Shown here: positions 13,966 to 19,975 of the stretch, piece by piece
Position numbering within the stretch: position 1 is the stretch's first letter
How the letters are laid out: the number at the start of each line of letters is the position of its first letter
DNA from: DASUBV01 sp035532295
GTDB taxonomy: Bacteria > Actinomycetota > Actinomycetes > Streptosporangiales > Streptosporangiaceae
NCBI GenBank assembly: GCA_035532295.1
Contig: DATKRH010000063.1
Location: forward strand, 1-24,517
Reading direction: 5' to 3'
Length of the DNA stretch: 24,517 nt
Translations under genes and position numbers: made by a program
The notes under the pieces: generated by a model
What the model was told of the DNA's origin: nothing
What the model saw: the letters and a program-made list of their open reading frames with translations, nothing else
Database searches by the model: none

Positions 13966-14955
13966 TCAGGGCGCCAGGTTGTCCCAGACCAGCTGGGACA
14001 CGCCCTGGATCGTGGTGATCCCGTAGTCGAACCCGAAGGTGGCGGGGCCGACCGGGTCGTCCGTGGTGAGCACGGCGAGCGCGTAGTCGCGGCCGTCGCC
14101 CTGCACCCAGCCGATGCTGTTGACCTGCCACGGGCAGGTGTCATCCTGCCGGACGCAGGTGGGGACGAATTTCCAGCCGTTCTTGAGCGCCACCGTCACG
14201 CCGGGCACGGGGCGGGCATAGTCCGGCGGGTCGCAGGCGGTGCCCCAGGGACCGCAGCTGACGCCCCAGCGCTGGCCCGGTATCACGCTCTCCATCAGCC
14301 CGAGCCCGTAGGCCCGCGCGGCGGGCGTCAGAACGCGGCCGGGATAGGCGAGGGCGCGGACGATGGCCACCTGGTCGGCGGCGGTGGTCGTCGTGTTGCC
14401 CCAGCCGTAATAGGTCGGCGTCTGGCAGCCGACCCGGGTGTCGCGGGTCGGGATCAGCGTATTGAACGCGGTGAGGGCGGTGCAGCCGCCGCCGAAGTAG
14501 AACAGCGATGTCGCCGCCACGTTGTCGCTCACGGTGATCATGTTCTTCATCAGGTACTGGATGGAGTACGGCAGGCTGGCCGGGATCGGGCGGGGCCGGG
14601 ACTGGTAGCGCCGCAGCCACATGGCCAGGATGTCGGCCTTGACGATGCTGGCGGTGTACTGCGGCTCCGGGCCGCCCGACAGCAGGTAGGTCCGGCCGGT
14701 GAGCCGGTCGTAGAGGGCGACCTGCGCGACTCCCTGCCGCGAGGCCAGGTAGGCGGAGACCCCGATCAGGGGGTCGACCGCGCGCTGGCCCGGTGACGTC
14801 CGGGGGCTTGCCGAGGCGGGGGTGGGCTTGGTGATGTTCGATGCGCCGGCGCGGCTGCTGCTCGCGGATAAGAGTCCGGCGCTGCCGGTCATCGCCGCTA
14901 CCACGAGCGCCGCCCGGGTGAACCGTGCTAGGCGGCCCGAGCTGAATACCCGCAT
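13966..14955 (-). CDS. Secreted class A beta-lactamase-like serine hydrolase
   Basis: A 329-aa exported protein of the penicillin-recognising serine hydrolase fold. Residues 1-38 form a signal peptide: basic start, hydrophobic ALVVAAMTGSAGLLSA, and a likely cleavage site after SRAGA. The active-site set is recognisable: S103-x-x-K106 (SIVK), S143-D144-N145 (SDN) and K258-N259-G260 in the place of the usual KTG/KSG. Six cysteines in the mature part (158, 177, 234, 241, 267, 274) suggest disulfides. The ATG at 14955 has a purine-rich ggggggaag upstream; an in-frame ATG 15 nt earlier is possible. KNG for KTG makes genuine beta-lactamase activity uncertain, and a peptidoglycan-related or orphan hydrolase role is as likely. 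Upstream frame extension to 15285 overlaps other sequence and lacks a signal peptide. Confidence 0.8.
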   Translation of the reverse strand: MRVFSSGRLARFTRAALVVAAMTGSAGLLSASSSRAGASNITKPTPASASPRTSPGQRAVDPLIGVSAYLASRQGVAQVALYDRLTGRTYLLSGGPEPQYTASIVKADILAMWLRRYQSRPRPIPASLPYSIQYLMKNMITVSDNVAATSLFYFGGGCTALTAFNTLIPTRDTRVGCQTPTYYGWGNTTTTAADQVAIVRALAYPGRVLTPAARAYGLGLMESVIPGQRWGVSCGPWGTACDPPDYARPVPGVTVALKNGWKFVPTCVRQDDTCPWQVNSIGWVQGDGRDYALAVLTTDDPVGPATFGFDYGITTIQGVSQLVWDNLAP

Positions 14956-15008
14956 GCTTCCCCCCATGTTCCCGGCGGCAGCCCTGCCGCGTGCTGGAGA
15001 AGCTATCA

Positions 15009-15056
15009 GCGCAGCGCCACTGAGCGTGGGATATGCCCACGTCAGCGGCACTGCGC
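15009..15056 (-). terminator. Terminator hairpin for the leftward 91-aa gene
   Basis: 15009-15023 pairs with 15042-15056, then after a 1-nt bulge 15025-15030 pairs with 15036-15041 around a 5-nt loop. The two imperfect positions are A-C on the plus strand but G-U on the minus strand, so the RNA folds best when transcribed leftward, i.e. downstream of the gene ending at 15077. Confidence 0.6.
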
Positions 15057-15076
15057 GGCCTAGCGTCGGCGGCGGG

Positions 15077-15352
15077 TTACTCGCCTGCCGCCGACCAGCC
15101 GGAGAAGGCCGATGCGGTCGGCAGCTGCCTGGCCGCCGCCCGGCGCTCGTTGAGGACGTGCCGGATGTCGGCGGTCTCGTCGTCGTTGTAGCGCTCGAGG
15201 ATGGCGTCCAGCTCGATGAAGTCGGCCGGGGTCCGGACGCCTGCCAGGTCGCGCCGGAGGGTCTTGCGTGCGGCACGTGCGGCACGCATACCGCGCAGCC
15301 CCGCCCGGAGTTCCGCCAGCAGCGGGCCGGGCGAGTACGTGGTGTCCTGCAT
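15077..15352 (-). CDS. Small uncharacterised helical protein
   Basis: A 91-aa charged, probably all-helical protein with no signal peptide or membrane segment. Its middle (ARKTLRRDLAGVRTPADFIELDAILERYNDDETADIRHVL) resembles small hypothetical proteins common in actinobacteria, with a TPAD/E...L.A.L.R....E..EIR pattern. I do not know a function. The ATG at 15352 has a weak purine stretch (ggacgg) upstream. It is divergent from the LysR gene, with 105 bp between starts, so it may be a LysR target. A dedicated terminator hairpin follows 20 bp after its stop, supporting a real transcription unit. Confidence 0.65.
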   Translation of the reverse strand: MQDTTYSPGPLLAELRAGLRGMRAARAARKTLRRDLAGVRTPADFIELDAILERYNDDETADIRHVLNERRAAARQLPTASAFSGWSAAGE

Positions 15353-15431
15353 GTGTCCGTCCTAACGGGTCGTTGGCGTGCGTGTCGTTATCTACTGTCG
15401 TCGATCTTCATCCATGCGTCCAATAACTAGA

Positions 15432-15457
15432 TTGCATATGACCTATGCTTATCAGTC
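15432..15457 (+). promoter_or_regulatory. LysR-type box overlapping a leaderless promoter
   Basis: gcata (15434-15438) and tatgc (15444-15448) are a perfect dyad with a 5-bp spacer, the T-N11-A type bound by LysR regulators. TATGCT (15444-15449) fits a -10 and lies 8 nt before the ATG at 15458, with no Shine-Dalgarno sequence. The regulator would occlude its own -10 and could also act on the divergent 91-aa gene. Confidence 0.5.
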
Positions 15458-16378
15458 ATGGGTATGGATACGGACGCGCTGCGGTGGTTCCAGCAGGTCG
15501 CCGACGGCACCACGCTGACCGAGGTGGGCGAGCTGGAGTCGGTCACCCAGCCTGGCATCTCGCGGGCGCTGGCCCGGCTGGAGGCCGAGGTCGGGACGCC
15601 GCTGCTGCGCAGATCCGGTCGCACGCTGCGGATGACGCACGCCGGCGCGACGTTTAAGCGACATGTCGACTCGATGCTGCATCAGCTCGACGACGGCATC
15701 GCGGCCGTGAACCAGCTGATCGACCCGGAGACCGGCGCGGTAGCCGTGGCCTTCCAGCACTCGCTGGGCACCTGGCTCGTGCCCGACCTGGTCAGCAGCT
15801 TCCGCTCGTCGCATCCGGGCGTCCGGTTCCTGCTGACCCAGGTGCGCGACGAGCTGCTGTCCGCGCCTCTGGACGGCGGCCAGGCCGACCTGGAGATCGG
15901 CACGCGGCGCTCGGCCGATCCGGCGCTGGAATCGAGCATCCTGGCCGTCGAGCCGCTGCGGGTGGCTGTGCCAAGCGATCACGAGCTGGCCGGGCGGCCG
16001 CGCATCGCGCTCGCGGAGGCGGCCGGCGAGCCATTCGTCGCCCTGCGGGGTAACTCCGCGCTGCGCAAGCTGAGCGACGAGCTCTGCGAGGAGGCCGGCT
16101 TCCGCCCCGATGTGGTCTTCGAGGGCGACGACCTGTCGACCGTGCGCGGTTTCGTGGCGGCGGGCCTGGGGGTGGCCATCGTCCCGGCGCCCCGGGCGGG
16201 ATCGCCGGAGTCCGCGACCGGGCCGCTGCGCTACTGCGAGATCCTCGATGTCTGGGCGGCCCGGGAGATCACCCTGACGTGGTCGACCGAGCGCCGGCTG
16301 CTGCCAGCCGCCGAGCAGTTCCGCCGGCACGTCCTGGCCCGGGCCTCCGCCGGCCTGGTGCCGGCGCTCACCAGCTAA
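15458..16378 (+). CDS. LysR-family transcriptional regulator
   Basis: A 306-aa regulator. The N-terminal winged helix (about 1-62) contains the LysR pattern TQPGISRALARLEAEVGTPLLRRSGRTLRMTHAG. The periplasmic-binding-like effector domain covers about 88-295 (GAVAVAFQHSLGTWLVPDLVSSF, LEIGTRR, VAAGLGVAIVPAP). Length and layout are normal. The ATG at 15458 is preceded by a -10-like TATGCT; a second in-frame ATG at 15464 is possible. It is divergent from a small unknown gene and convergent with the BluB-CobT gene. The subgroup resembles poorly characterised regulators of transport or oxidoreductase genes; the effector is unknown. Confidence 0.9.
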   Translation: MGMDTDALRWFQQVADGTTLTEVGELESVTQPGISRALARLEAEVGTPLLRRSGRTLRMTHAGATFKRHVDSMLHQLDDGIAAVNQLIDPETGAVAVAFQHSLGTWLVPDLVSSFRSSHPGVRFLLTQVRDELLSAPLDGGQADLEIGTRRSADPALESSILAVEPLRVAVPSDHELAGRPRIALAEAAGEPFVALRGNSALRKLSDELCEEAGFRPDVVFEGDDLSTVRGFVAAGLGVAIVPAPRAGSPESATGPLRYCEILDVWAAREITLTWSTERRLLPAAEQFRRHVLARASAGLVPALTS

Positions 16379-16467
16379 GTGCAGGCAGCGGGCGGCGCTG
16401 GCCAGGACCGTCAGGTCAGGCCCGCTTCGAGTTCCTGGGCGATCAGCGGTGCAGTGGTCGCCGCCAG

Positions 16468-16503
16468 GCAGTCCCCGCCTCCGGCGCCGGAGGCGGGGAC
16501 TGC
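16468..16503. terminator. 36-bp perfect palindrome between convergent genes
   Basis: 16468-16485 is the exact reverse complement of 16486-16503. As RNA it would form about 16 bp closed by a small ggcgcc turn, in either direction. It sits between the LysR stop (16378) and the bluB-cobT stop (16518), so it is best read as a bidirectional terminator. A partial copy of its core (gccggaggcg) follows immediately. Confidence 0.65.
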
Positions 16504-16517
16504 GCCGGAGGCGCCCG

Positions 16518-18320
16518 TTACTCGGTTTCGGCGGTCAGCTGGCGGGCCCGCCGCGCCTGGCCGAGCAGGGATAGCGCGAGCACGGCGCCCACGCCCTCGC
16601 CGGCCCGCAGCCGCAGGTCCAGGAGCGGCTCGAGGCCCAGCGCGTCCAGCACCAGCTGGTGCGCGGGCTCGGCGCTGAGGTGCCCGGCGACCAGGTGATC
16701 CTGGACCTGCGGCCGGTGACGCACCGCGACCAGTGCGCTGACGCTGGTCAGCAGCCCGTCCAGCGCCACCAGGCCGCCGGCGGCGGCGGCGCCGAGGCAG
16801 GCTCCGGTGAGAAACGCCTGCTCGGGTCCGCCGATCCCGGCGAGCAGGTCCTCGACGTCGCCGCGGGCCAGCTCGCCGGGCGGCGGCAGCCGGCCGCCCA
16901 TCCGGGCCAGGGCCTGCCCGATGACGCGCTGCTTGCGGGCGATGATGGCGGTGTCACTGCCCGCGCCCCGGCCGGCCACCCGATCGGGAGCCACGGCCAG
17001 CAGGGCGGCGGCGAGGGCCGAGGCGACGGTCGTGTTGCCGATGCCTACCTCGCCGAGGGCCACGGGGCCGACGGCGGCTAGCTCGTGGCCGGCCTGCTCG
17101 CCGGCGGCCAGCAGGGCGGCCACGGCGTCCCGCTCCAGAGCGTCGCCGCTGGCCAGGTCGCCGCGCGCGCCGGGCGGCCGGGCATCTTGCCAGCCCTCGA
17201 TCTGGTCGCCGTCGATCCCGCAGTCCACGAGATGGACGCGCAGGCCGGCGGCGCGGGCCATGGCGGCCCCCTGACCCTGCCCGGCGGCCAGCGCACGGGC
17301 GACGAGCCGGGTGGTGCTGCGCGGGAACGCGCTGACGCCCAGTCCGGCGACGGGGTGATCGGCGGCGGCGATGAGCAGGGTGCCAGGAGCGGCCGGGCTG
17401 GTGGCGGCCGCCGGGAAGCCGGGGACCGATCCGGCCCGCAGCAGCGTGTCGCCGAGCAGCCCGAGCGAGCCGGGCGCGGCCAGCAGTCGGTCCTCGCTGT
17501 CGCGGGCCGCGACCCGCGCGGCGGCCCTCGCGGCGGGGGACGCGGGGGACGCGGGGGAGCGGTCCCGGGGCGCCGCCGGCGCCGACGCTTCCGGCCAGCG
17601 GTCGGCGGCGATGACGTCGGTCAGGGGGAGCCGGCGTGACCAGCCCTGCCGTTCCAGGCCCGGCGCCGGCGGCCGCTCGTCCGGCCAGCCCAGGCACAGC
17701 CAGCCGAGCGTCTGCACGCCGTCGGGCAGGTGCAGCAGCGCGGCCAGTTCGGCGGGGTCAAAAAGAGTGACCCAGCCCAGGCCCAGCCCGTAGGCCCGGG
17801 CGGTCAGCCAGATGTTCTCGATGGCGCAGGCACACGACCACAGGTCGGTGTCGGGGAAGGTGGCCCGGCCGAGGACCCCGGCCGGCCGGGCGCGCCGGTC
17901 GCAGCAGACGACGACACCCACCGGGGCCTCGCGGATCCCGTCGAGCTGCAGGCTCCGCAGATGGCGGGCGCTGTCGGGGTCAAGCTGCCGGGCCTGGGCC
18001 AGCCGGGCCCGGTCGGCCATCACCGCCGCGCTGGCCCGCAGGCCGTGATCCTGCACGACGATGAAACGCCACGGCTGGGAGTGCCCGACGCTCGGGGCCG
18101 CGTGCCCGGCCGCCAGCACGTCGGCGACGATCTCGTCGCTGACCGGGTCGGGGCGGAACCGGCGAACGTCCCGCCGGGCCGCGATGACCTCAGCGAGCGC
18201 CGCGCGGGTGGCCGGCGAGAGCGCCCAGCTCGCGGGGTCGCTGGCGCGTTCCGCGCTGCTGGTCGCGTCCCCGATCAGGGGCCGCGGCCGCGGCCACCGC
18301 ATCGGCGTCTCGGCGGTCAC
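16518..18320 (-). CDS. bluB-cobT: BluB-CobT fusion: 5,6-dimethylbenzimidazole synthase plus DMB phosphoribosyltransferase
   Basis: A 600-aa fusion of two consecutive enzymes for the cobalamin lower ligand. Residues about 30-245 are BluB, a nitroreductase-fold enzyme that converts FMNH2 to 5,6-dimethylbenzimidazole: RRDVRRFRPDPV with the key aspartate D51, APSVGHSQPWRFIVV, and GLGLGWVTLFDPAEL. Residues about 275-600 are CobT, which joins the base to nicotinate mononucleotide to give alpha-ribazole phosphate: GEVGIGNTTVASAL, a distinctive CobT motif, and the catalytic E575 in RAGEGVGAVLALSLL. A linker of about 30 residues (ASPASPAARAAARVAAR) is partly coded by 9-bp repeats. The GTG at 18320 overlaps the stop of a 23-aa upstream ORF; an ATG at 18302 is an alternative. 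Position 185 is Thr where I recall an invariant BluB serine. Confidence 0.93.
   Translation of the reverse strand: MTAETPMRWPRPRPLIGDATSSAERASDPASWALSPATRAALAEVIAARRDVRRFRPDPVSDEIVADVLAAGHAAPSVGHSQPWRFIVVQDHGLRASAAVMADRARLAQARQLDPDSARHLRSLQLDGIREAPVGVVVCCDRRARPAGVLGRATFPDTDLWSCACAIENIWLTARAYGLGLGWVTLFDPAELAALLHLPDGVQTLGWLCLGWPDERPPAPGLERQGWSRRLPLTDVIAADRWPEASAPAAPRDRSPASPASPAARAAARVAARDSEDRLLAAPGSLGLLGDTLLRAGSVPGFPAAATSPAAPGTLLIAAADHPVAGLGVSAFPRSTTRLVARALAAGQGQGAAMARAAGLRVHLVDCGIDGDQIEGWQDARPPGARGDLASGDALERDAVAALLAAGEQAGHELAAVGPVALGEVGIGNTTVASALAAALLAVAPDRVAGRGAGSDTAIIARKQRVIGQALARMGGRLPPPGELARGDVEDLLAGIGGPEQAFLTGACLGAAAAGGLVALDGLLTSVSALVAVRHRPQVQDHLVAGHLSAEPAHQLVLDALGLEPLLDLRLRAGEGVGAVLALSLLGQARRARQLTAETE
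17533..17559. repeat. Three 9-bp repeats at the BluB-CobT linker
   Basis: gcgggggac occurs at 17533-17541 and 17542-17550, and as gcgggggag at 17551-17559. On the coding (minus) strand this gives repeated Ser-Pro-Ala, the same kind of linker as in the kinase-aminotransferase fusion. Confidence 0.85.
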
Positions 18321-18388
18321 GACGCCCGCCTGGTCACGCTGGTCACGATGTCAGGCGCGGCCATGACGGCGACGACCGTGCTGAGCAC
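18317..18388 (-). CDS. 23-aa upstream ORF of bluB-cobT
   Basis: The GTG at 18388 lies 6 nt after the GGAGG of a strong Shine-Dalgarno (gggaggag, 18400-18393 on the minus strand) and opens 23 codons (MLSTVVAVMAAPDIVTS...). The TGA shares bases with the GTG start of bluB-cobT, which itself has no good Shine-Dalgarno, so translation of the main gene is probably coupled to this leader. The peptide is mildly hydrophobic and I do not recognise it. Alternatively the Shine-Dalgarno could mark a longer, mis-sequenced gene start. Confidence 0.4.
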   Translation of the reverse strand: MLSTVVAVMAAPDIVTSVTRRAS

Positions 18389-18441
18389 GGGGCTCCTCCC
18401 TCGGGGTCCGCGCCGGACTCGCACCGGCTTCCTCGTTGACC
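18376..18441 (-). promoter_or_regulatory. Partial cobalamin-riboswitch-like leader of bluB-cobT
   Basis: On the minus strand 18441-18403 matches, from memory, the central part of the cobalamin riboswitch consensus: GGTC, then AACGAGGAA, then GCCGG-TGCGAGT-CCGGC (a perfect P5-like stem-loop, 18428-18412), then GCGGACC closing on the first GGTC. The following GCCACTG box and the 3' B12 box of complete riboswitches are not found. Instead comes a Shine-Dalgarno and a perfect 6-bp hairpin (18390-18376, loop TCA) whose stem contains the start codon of the 23-aa ORF. An upstream TTGACG (18485-18480) and CACTCT (18462-18457), 17 bp apart, could be the promoter. The fit with a B12-pathway gene supports the call, but the riboswitch is incomplete. 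Confidence 0.5.
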
Positions 18442-18497
18442 GTCGTGGTCCTGACGAGAGTGCCCGCAGCTGTGCGGTGCGTCAAGTCCGAGACCGC

Positions 18498-18539
18498 GAC
18501 AGCGGCCGGGCGACAGCGGCCGGGCGACAGCGGCCGGGT
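18498..18539. repeat. Three 14-bp tandem repeats upstream of bluB-cobT
   Basis: gacagcggccgggc is present at 18498-18511 and 18512-18525, and with one change at 18526-18539. They lie between the bluB-cobT promoter candidate and the quinone oxidoreductase start. They may be regulatory or a neutral minisatellite. Confidence 0.88.
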
Positions 18540-18560
18540 CGCGGGTCGGCCGGCTGGCGG

Positions 18561-18580
18561 ATAGGCCAAGATAGGCCTAT
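18561..18580 (+). promoter_or_regulatory. Inverted repeat running into the start codon of the quinone oxidoreductase
   Basis: ataggcc (18561-18567) and ggcctat (18574-18580) are perfect complements with a 6-nt spacer, and the second arm contains the first two bases of the ATG at 18579. No Shine-Dalgarno is present; CAAGAT (18567-18572) lies 6 nt before the ATG and could be a leaderless -10. The dyad may be a repressor operator. Confidence 0.4.
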
Positions 18581-19550
18581 GCGAGCTGTCGTTGTCGAAG
18601 AGCATGGTGGTCCGGAGGTCCTGCGGTCAGCCGAGCGGCCCGCCCCGAGTCCGGGGCCCGGCCAGCTCCTCGTGGACGTGGCCGCGGCCGGCGTCAACTT
18701 CATGGACATCTACCAGCGCGAGGGCCGCCCGCCCTACGGCGGCAACCTGCCCTACGTGCCGGGCAGCGAGGGCGCCGGGACGGTCGCGGGCGTCGGCGCC
18801 GGGGTCGCCGACTTCAGCGTGGGGAGCCGGGTCGCCTGGAGCGGGCTGCCGGGTTCCTACGCCGAGCAGGCCGTCCTCCCGGCCGATCGCGCCGTTCCCG
18901 TTCCCGGCGGCGTTGACCTGGAGGTCGCCGCCGCCGTCATGCTGCAGGGGATGACCGCGCATTACCTGTGTCACAGCACCTATCCGGTCGCCCCCGGCGA
19001 GGTGGTCGTCGTGCACTCGGCCGCGGGCGGAGTGGGCCTGCTGCTCACCCAGCTGGTCGTCATGCGCGGCGGCGTGGTCGTGGCGACCACCTCGACGGAG
19101 GCCAAGGGCCGGCTAGCGGCCGAGGCGGGCGCCGCGCGGGTGACCGGCTACGAGGACTTCGGCGCGGCGGCGGCGGAGCTGACCGGCGGGGCGGGCGCGG
19201 CCGCCGTCTTCGACGGGGTCGGGCAGGCGACGTTCGATGCCAGCCTGGCGGCGCTGCGCCCGCGCGGGTACCTGGTCTTGTACGGGGCCTCCAGCGGGCC
19301 GGTGCCGCCGTTCGATCCCCAGCGGCTCAACACCGGCGGCTCGCTGTTCCTCACCCGGCCGACGCTGGTCCATTACATCGCCAGCCGCGAGGAGCTGCTG
19401 CAGCGGTCCGGCGACCTGCTGCGGTGGATAGAGTCTGGCCAGCTCAACGTCCGCATTGGCGGCAGGTACCCGCTCGCGGACGCGGCCAGGGCACACGAGG
19501 ACCTCGCCGCCCGGCGGACCACCGGGAAGCTGCTCCTGCTGCCGCGCTGA
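18579..19550 (+). CDS. NADPH:quinone oxidoreductase (zeta-crystallin type MDR)
   Basis: A 323-aa medium-chain dehydrogenase/reductase without zinc, of the quinone oxidoreductase (QOR) group that reduces quinones or enones with NADPH. The GroES-like N-terminal domain has AAAGVNFMDIYQREG and VPGSEGAGTV. The Rossmann domain has VHSAAGGVGLLLTQL (about 145-160), the QOR nucleotide-binding motif. The C-terminal LADAARAHEDLAARRTTGKLLL is also typical. Length is as expected. The start is the ATG at 18579; upstream in-frame sequence is non-coding in character. It is divergent from bluB-cobT, with 258 bp between the starts. The stop lies in a tandem duplication. The physiological substrate is unknown. 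Confidence 0.92.
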   Translation: MRAVVVEEHGGPEVLRSAERPAPSPGPGQLLVDVAAAGVNFMDIYQREGRPPYGGNLPYVPGSEGAGTVAGVGAGVADFSVGSRVAWSGLPGSYAEQAVLPADRAVPVPGGVDLEVAAAVMLQGMTAHYLCHSTYPVAPGEVVVVHSAAGGVGLLLTQLVVMRGGVVVATTSTEAKGRLAAEAGAARVTGYEDFGAAAAELTGGAGAAAVFDGVGQATFDASLAALRPRGYLVLYGASSGPVPPFDPQRLNTGGSLFLTRPTLVHYIASREELLQRSGDLLRWIESGQLNVRIGGRYPLADAARAHEDLAARRTTGKLLLLPR

Positions 19551-19728
19551 CCCCGCGGGCCGCGCTGACCCCGCGGGCCGCGCTGCCGCCGGGCGGTACG
19601 GCGGTGAGCACCTCGGTCACGCAGGCCTCCAGGCCGGTCATCGCCGGCTGCGCGCGCTGGAGCAGGAACGACCGCTCGTCGCGCGGCACTGGCGCCAGGG
19701 TGGTCGTGGTTATCACGTCTCCTCTCAT
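19444..19728 (-). CDS. Doubtful 94-aa ORF, possibly a truncated gene
   Basis: Starts at an ATG that directly abuts a palindromic operator (19729-19750); an alternative GTG at 19716 follows a purine-rich agaggag. The first 55 or so codons have the G/C third positions of genuine genes in this genome (ITTTTLAPVPRDERSFLLQRAQPAMTGLEACV), while the rest is antisense to the 3' end of the quinone oxidoreductase gene and looks non-coding. I do not recognise the protein. It could be a small real gene under the nearby TetR, or the N-terminal remnant of a gene whose remainder was deleted. Confidence 0.25.
   Translation of the reverse strand: MRGDVITTTTLAPVPRDERSFLLQRAQPAMTGLEACVTEVLTAVPPGGSAARGVSAARGVSAAAGAASRWSAGRRGPRVPWPRPRAGTCRQCGR
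19542..19585. repeat. 18-bp tandem duplication over the quinone oxidoreductase stop codon
   Basis: ccgcgctgaccccgcggg is present at 19542-19559 and 19560-19577, followed by a partial copy to 19585. The first copy contains the TGA stop (19548-19550). On the minus strand the unit is in frame with a weak ORF and encodes repeated GVSAAR. Confidence 0.9.
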
Positions 19729-19750
19729 CGAAACTAAACGAATAGTATCG
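19729..19750. promoter_or_regulatory. TetR-type operator, left copy
   Basis: cgaaacta (19729-19736), a 6-bp spacer, and tagtatcg (19743-19750) form a dyad with one mismatch. It has the same half-site and spacing as the operator at 19888-19913. On the minus strand it overlaps a TACTAT -10-like box and ends at the ATG of a leftward ORF. Confidence 0.5.
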
Positions 19751-19887
19751 TATATAACGGGGTGCTGGGGGCGCGAGCTGCCCCGGATCGCGACGTGGAG
19801 GTAGCGTGGATTGCGCGAGTCTTAGCAGCTCAGTTAGGCAATCGAGGCTCAGGCTGACCGCTCGCGCGGGTGCGCCGTTAGCTTCAT

Positions 19888-19913
19888 AACGAAACTACTA
19901 GTATAGTTTCGTT
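19888..19913. promoter_or_regulatory. TetR-type operator over the aldo/keto reductase promoter
   Basis: aacgaaacta (19888-19897) and tagtttcgtt (19904-19913) are perfect 10-bp arms around the 6-bp spacer ctagta. TAGTAT (19899-19904), a good -10 box, lies in the centre, so bound repressor would block the promoter. The likely ligand is the TetR protein encoded at the end of this operon (21847-22446). Confidence 0.65.
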
Positions 19914-19975
19914 CGACGGACCCGCATGCGCGGCCCATCGACGAGGCGGGCGCATCACCGAGACGGAGGACGGCT

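Larger units (their letters stand above)
19551..19975. other. 425-bp region between quinone oxidoreductase and aldo/keto reductase operon
   Basis: It contains the 18-bp duplication, the start of the doubtful leftward ORF, two matching palindromic operators (19729-19750 and 19888-19913) and the promoter and Shine-Dalgarno of the aldo/keto reductase gene. The stretch 19736-19760 and the right-hand operator are noticeably A/T-rich for this genome. Between the operators, gattgc (from about 19808) and gcaatc (about 19838) could form a weak stem. No other gene was found. Confidence 0.6.

Noticed and set aside
14956..15285. N-terminal extension of the serine hydrolase frame on the minus strand
   Set aside because: It would remove the signal peptide from the N-terminus and overlap the 91-aa gene and its terminator. 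The ATG at 14955 with a purine-rich upstream stretch is better.
19800..19880. Possible tRNA or structured RNA between the two operators
   Set aside because: Only weak 6-7 bp complementarities are present; no cloverleaf or conserved T-loop could be drawn.
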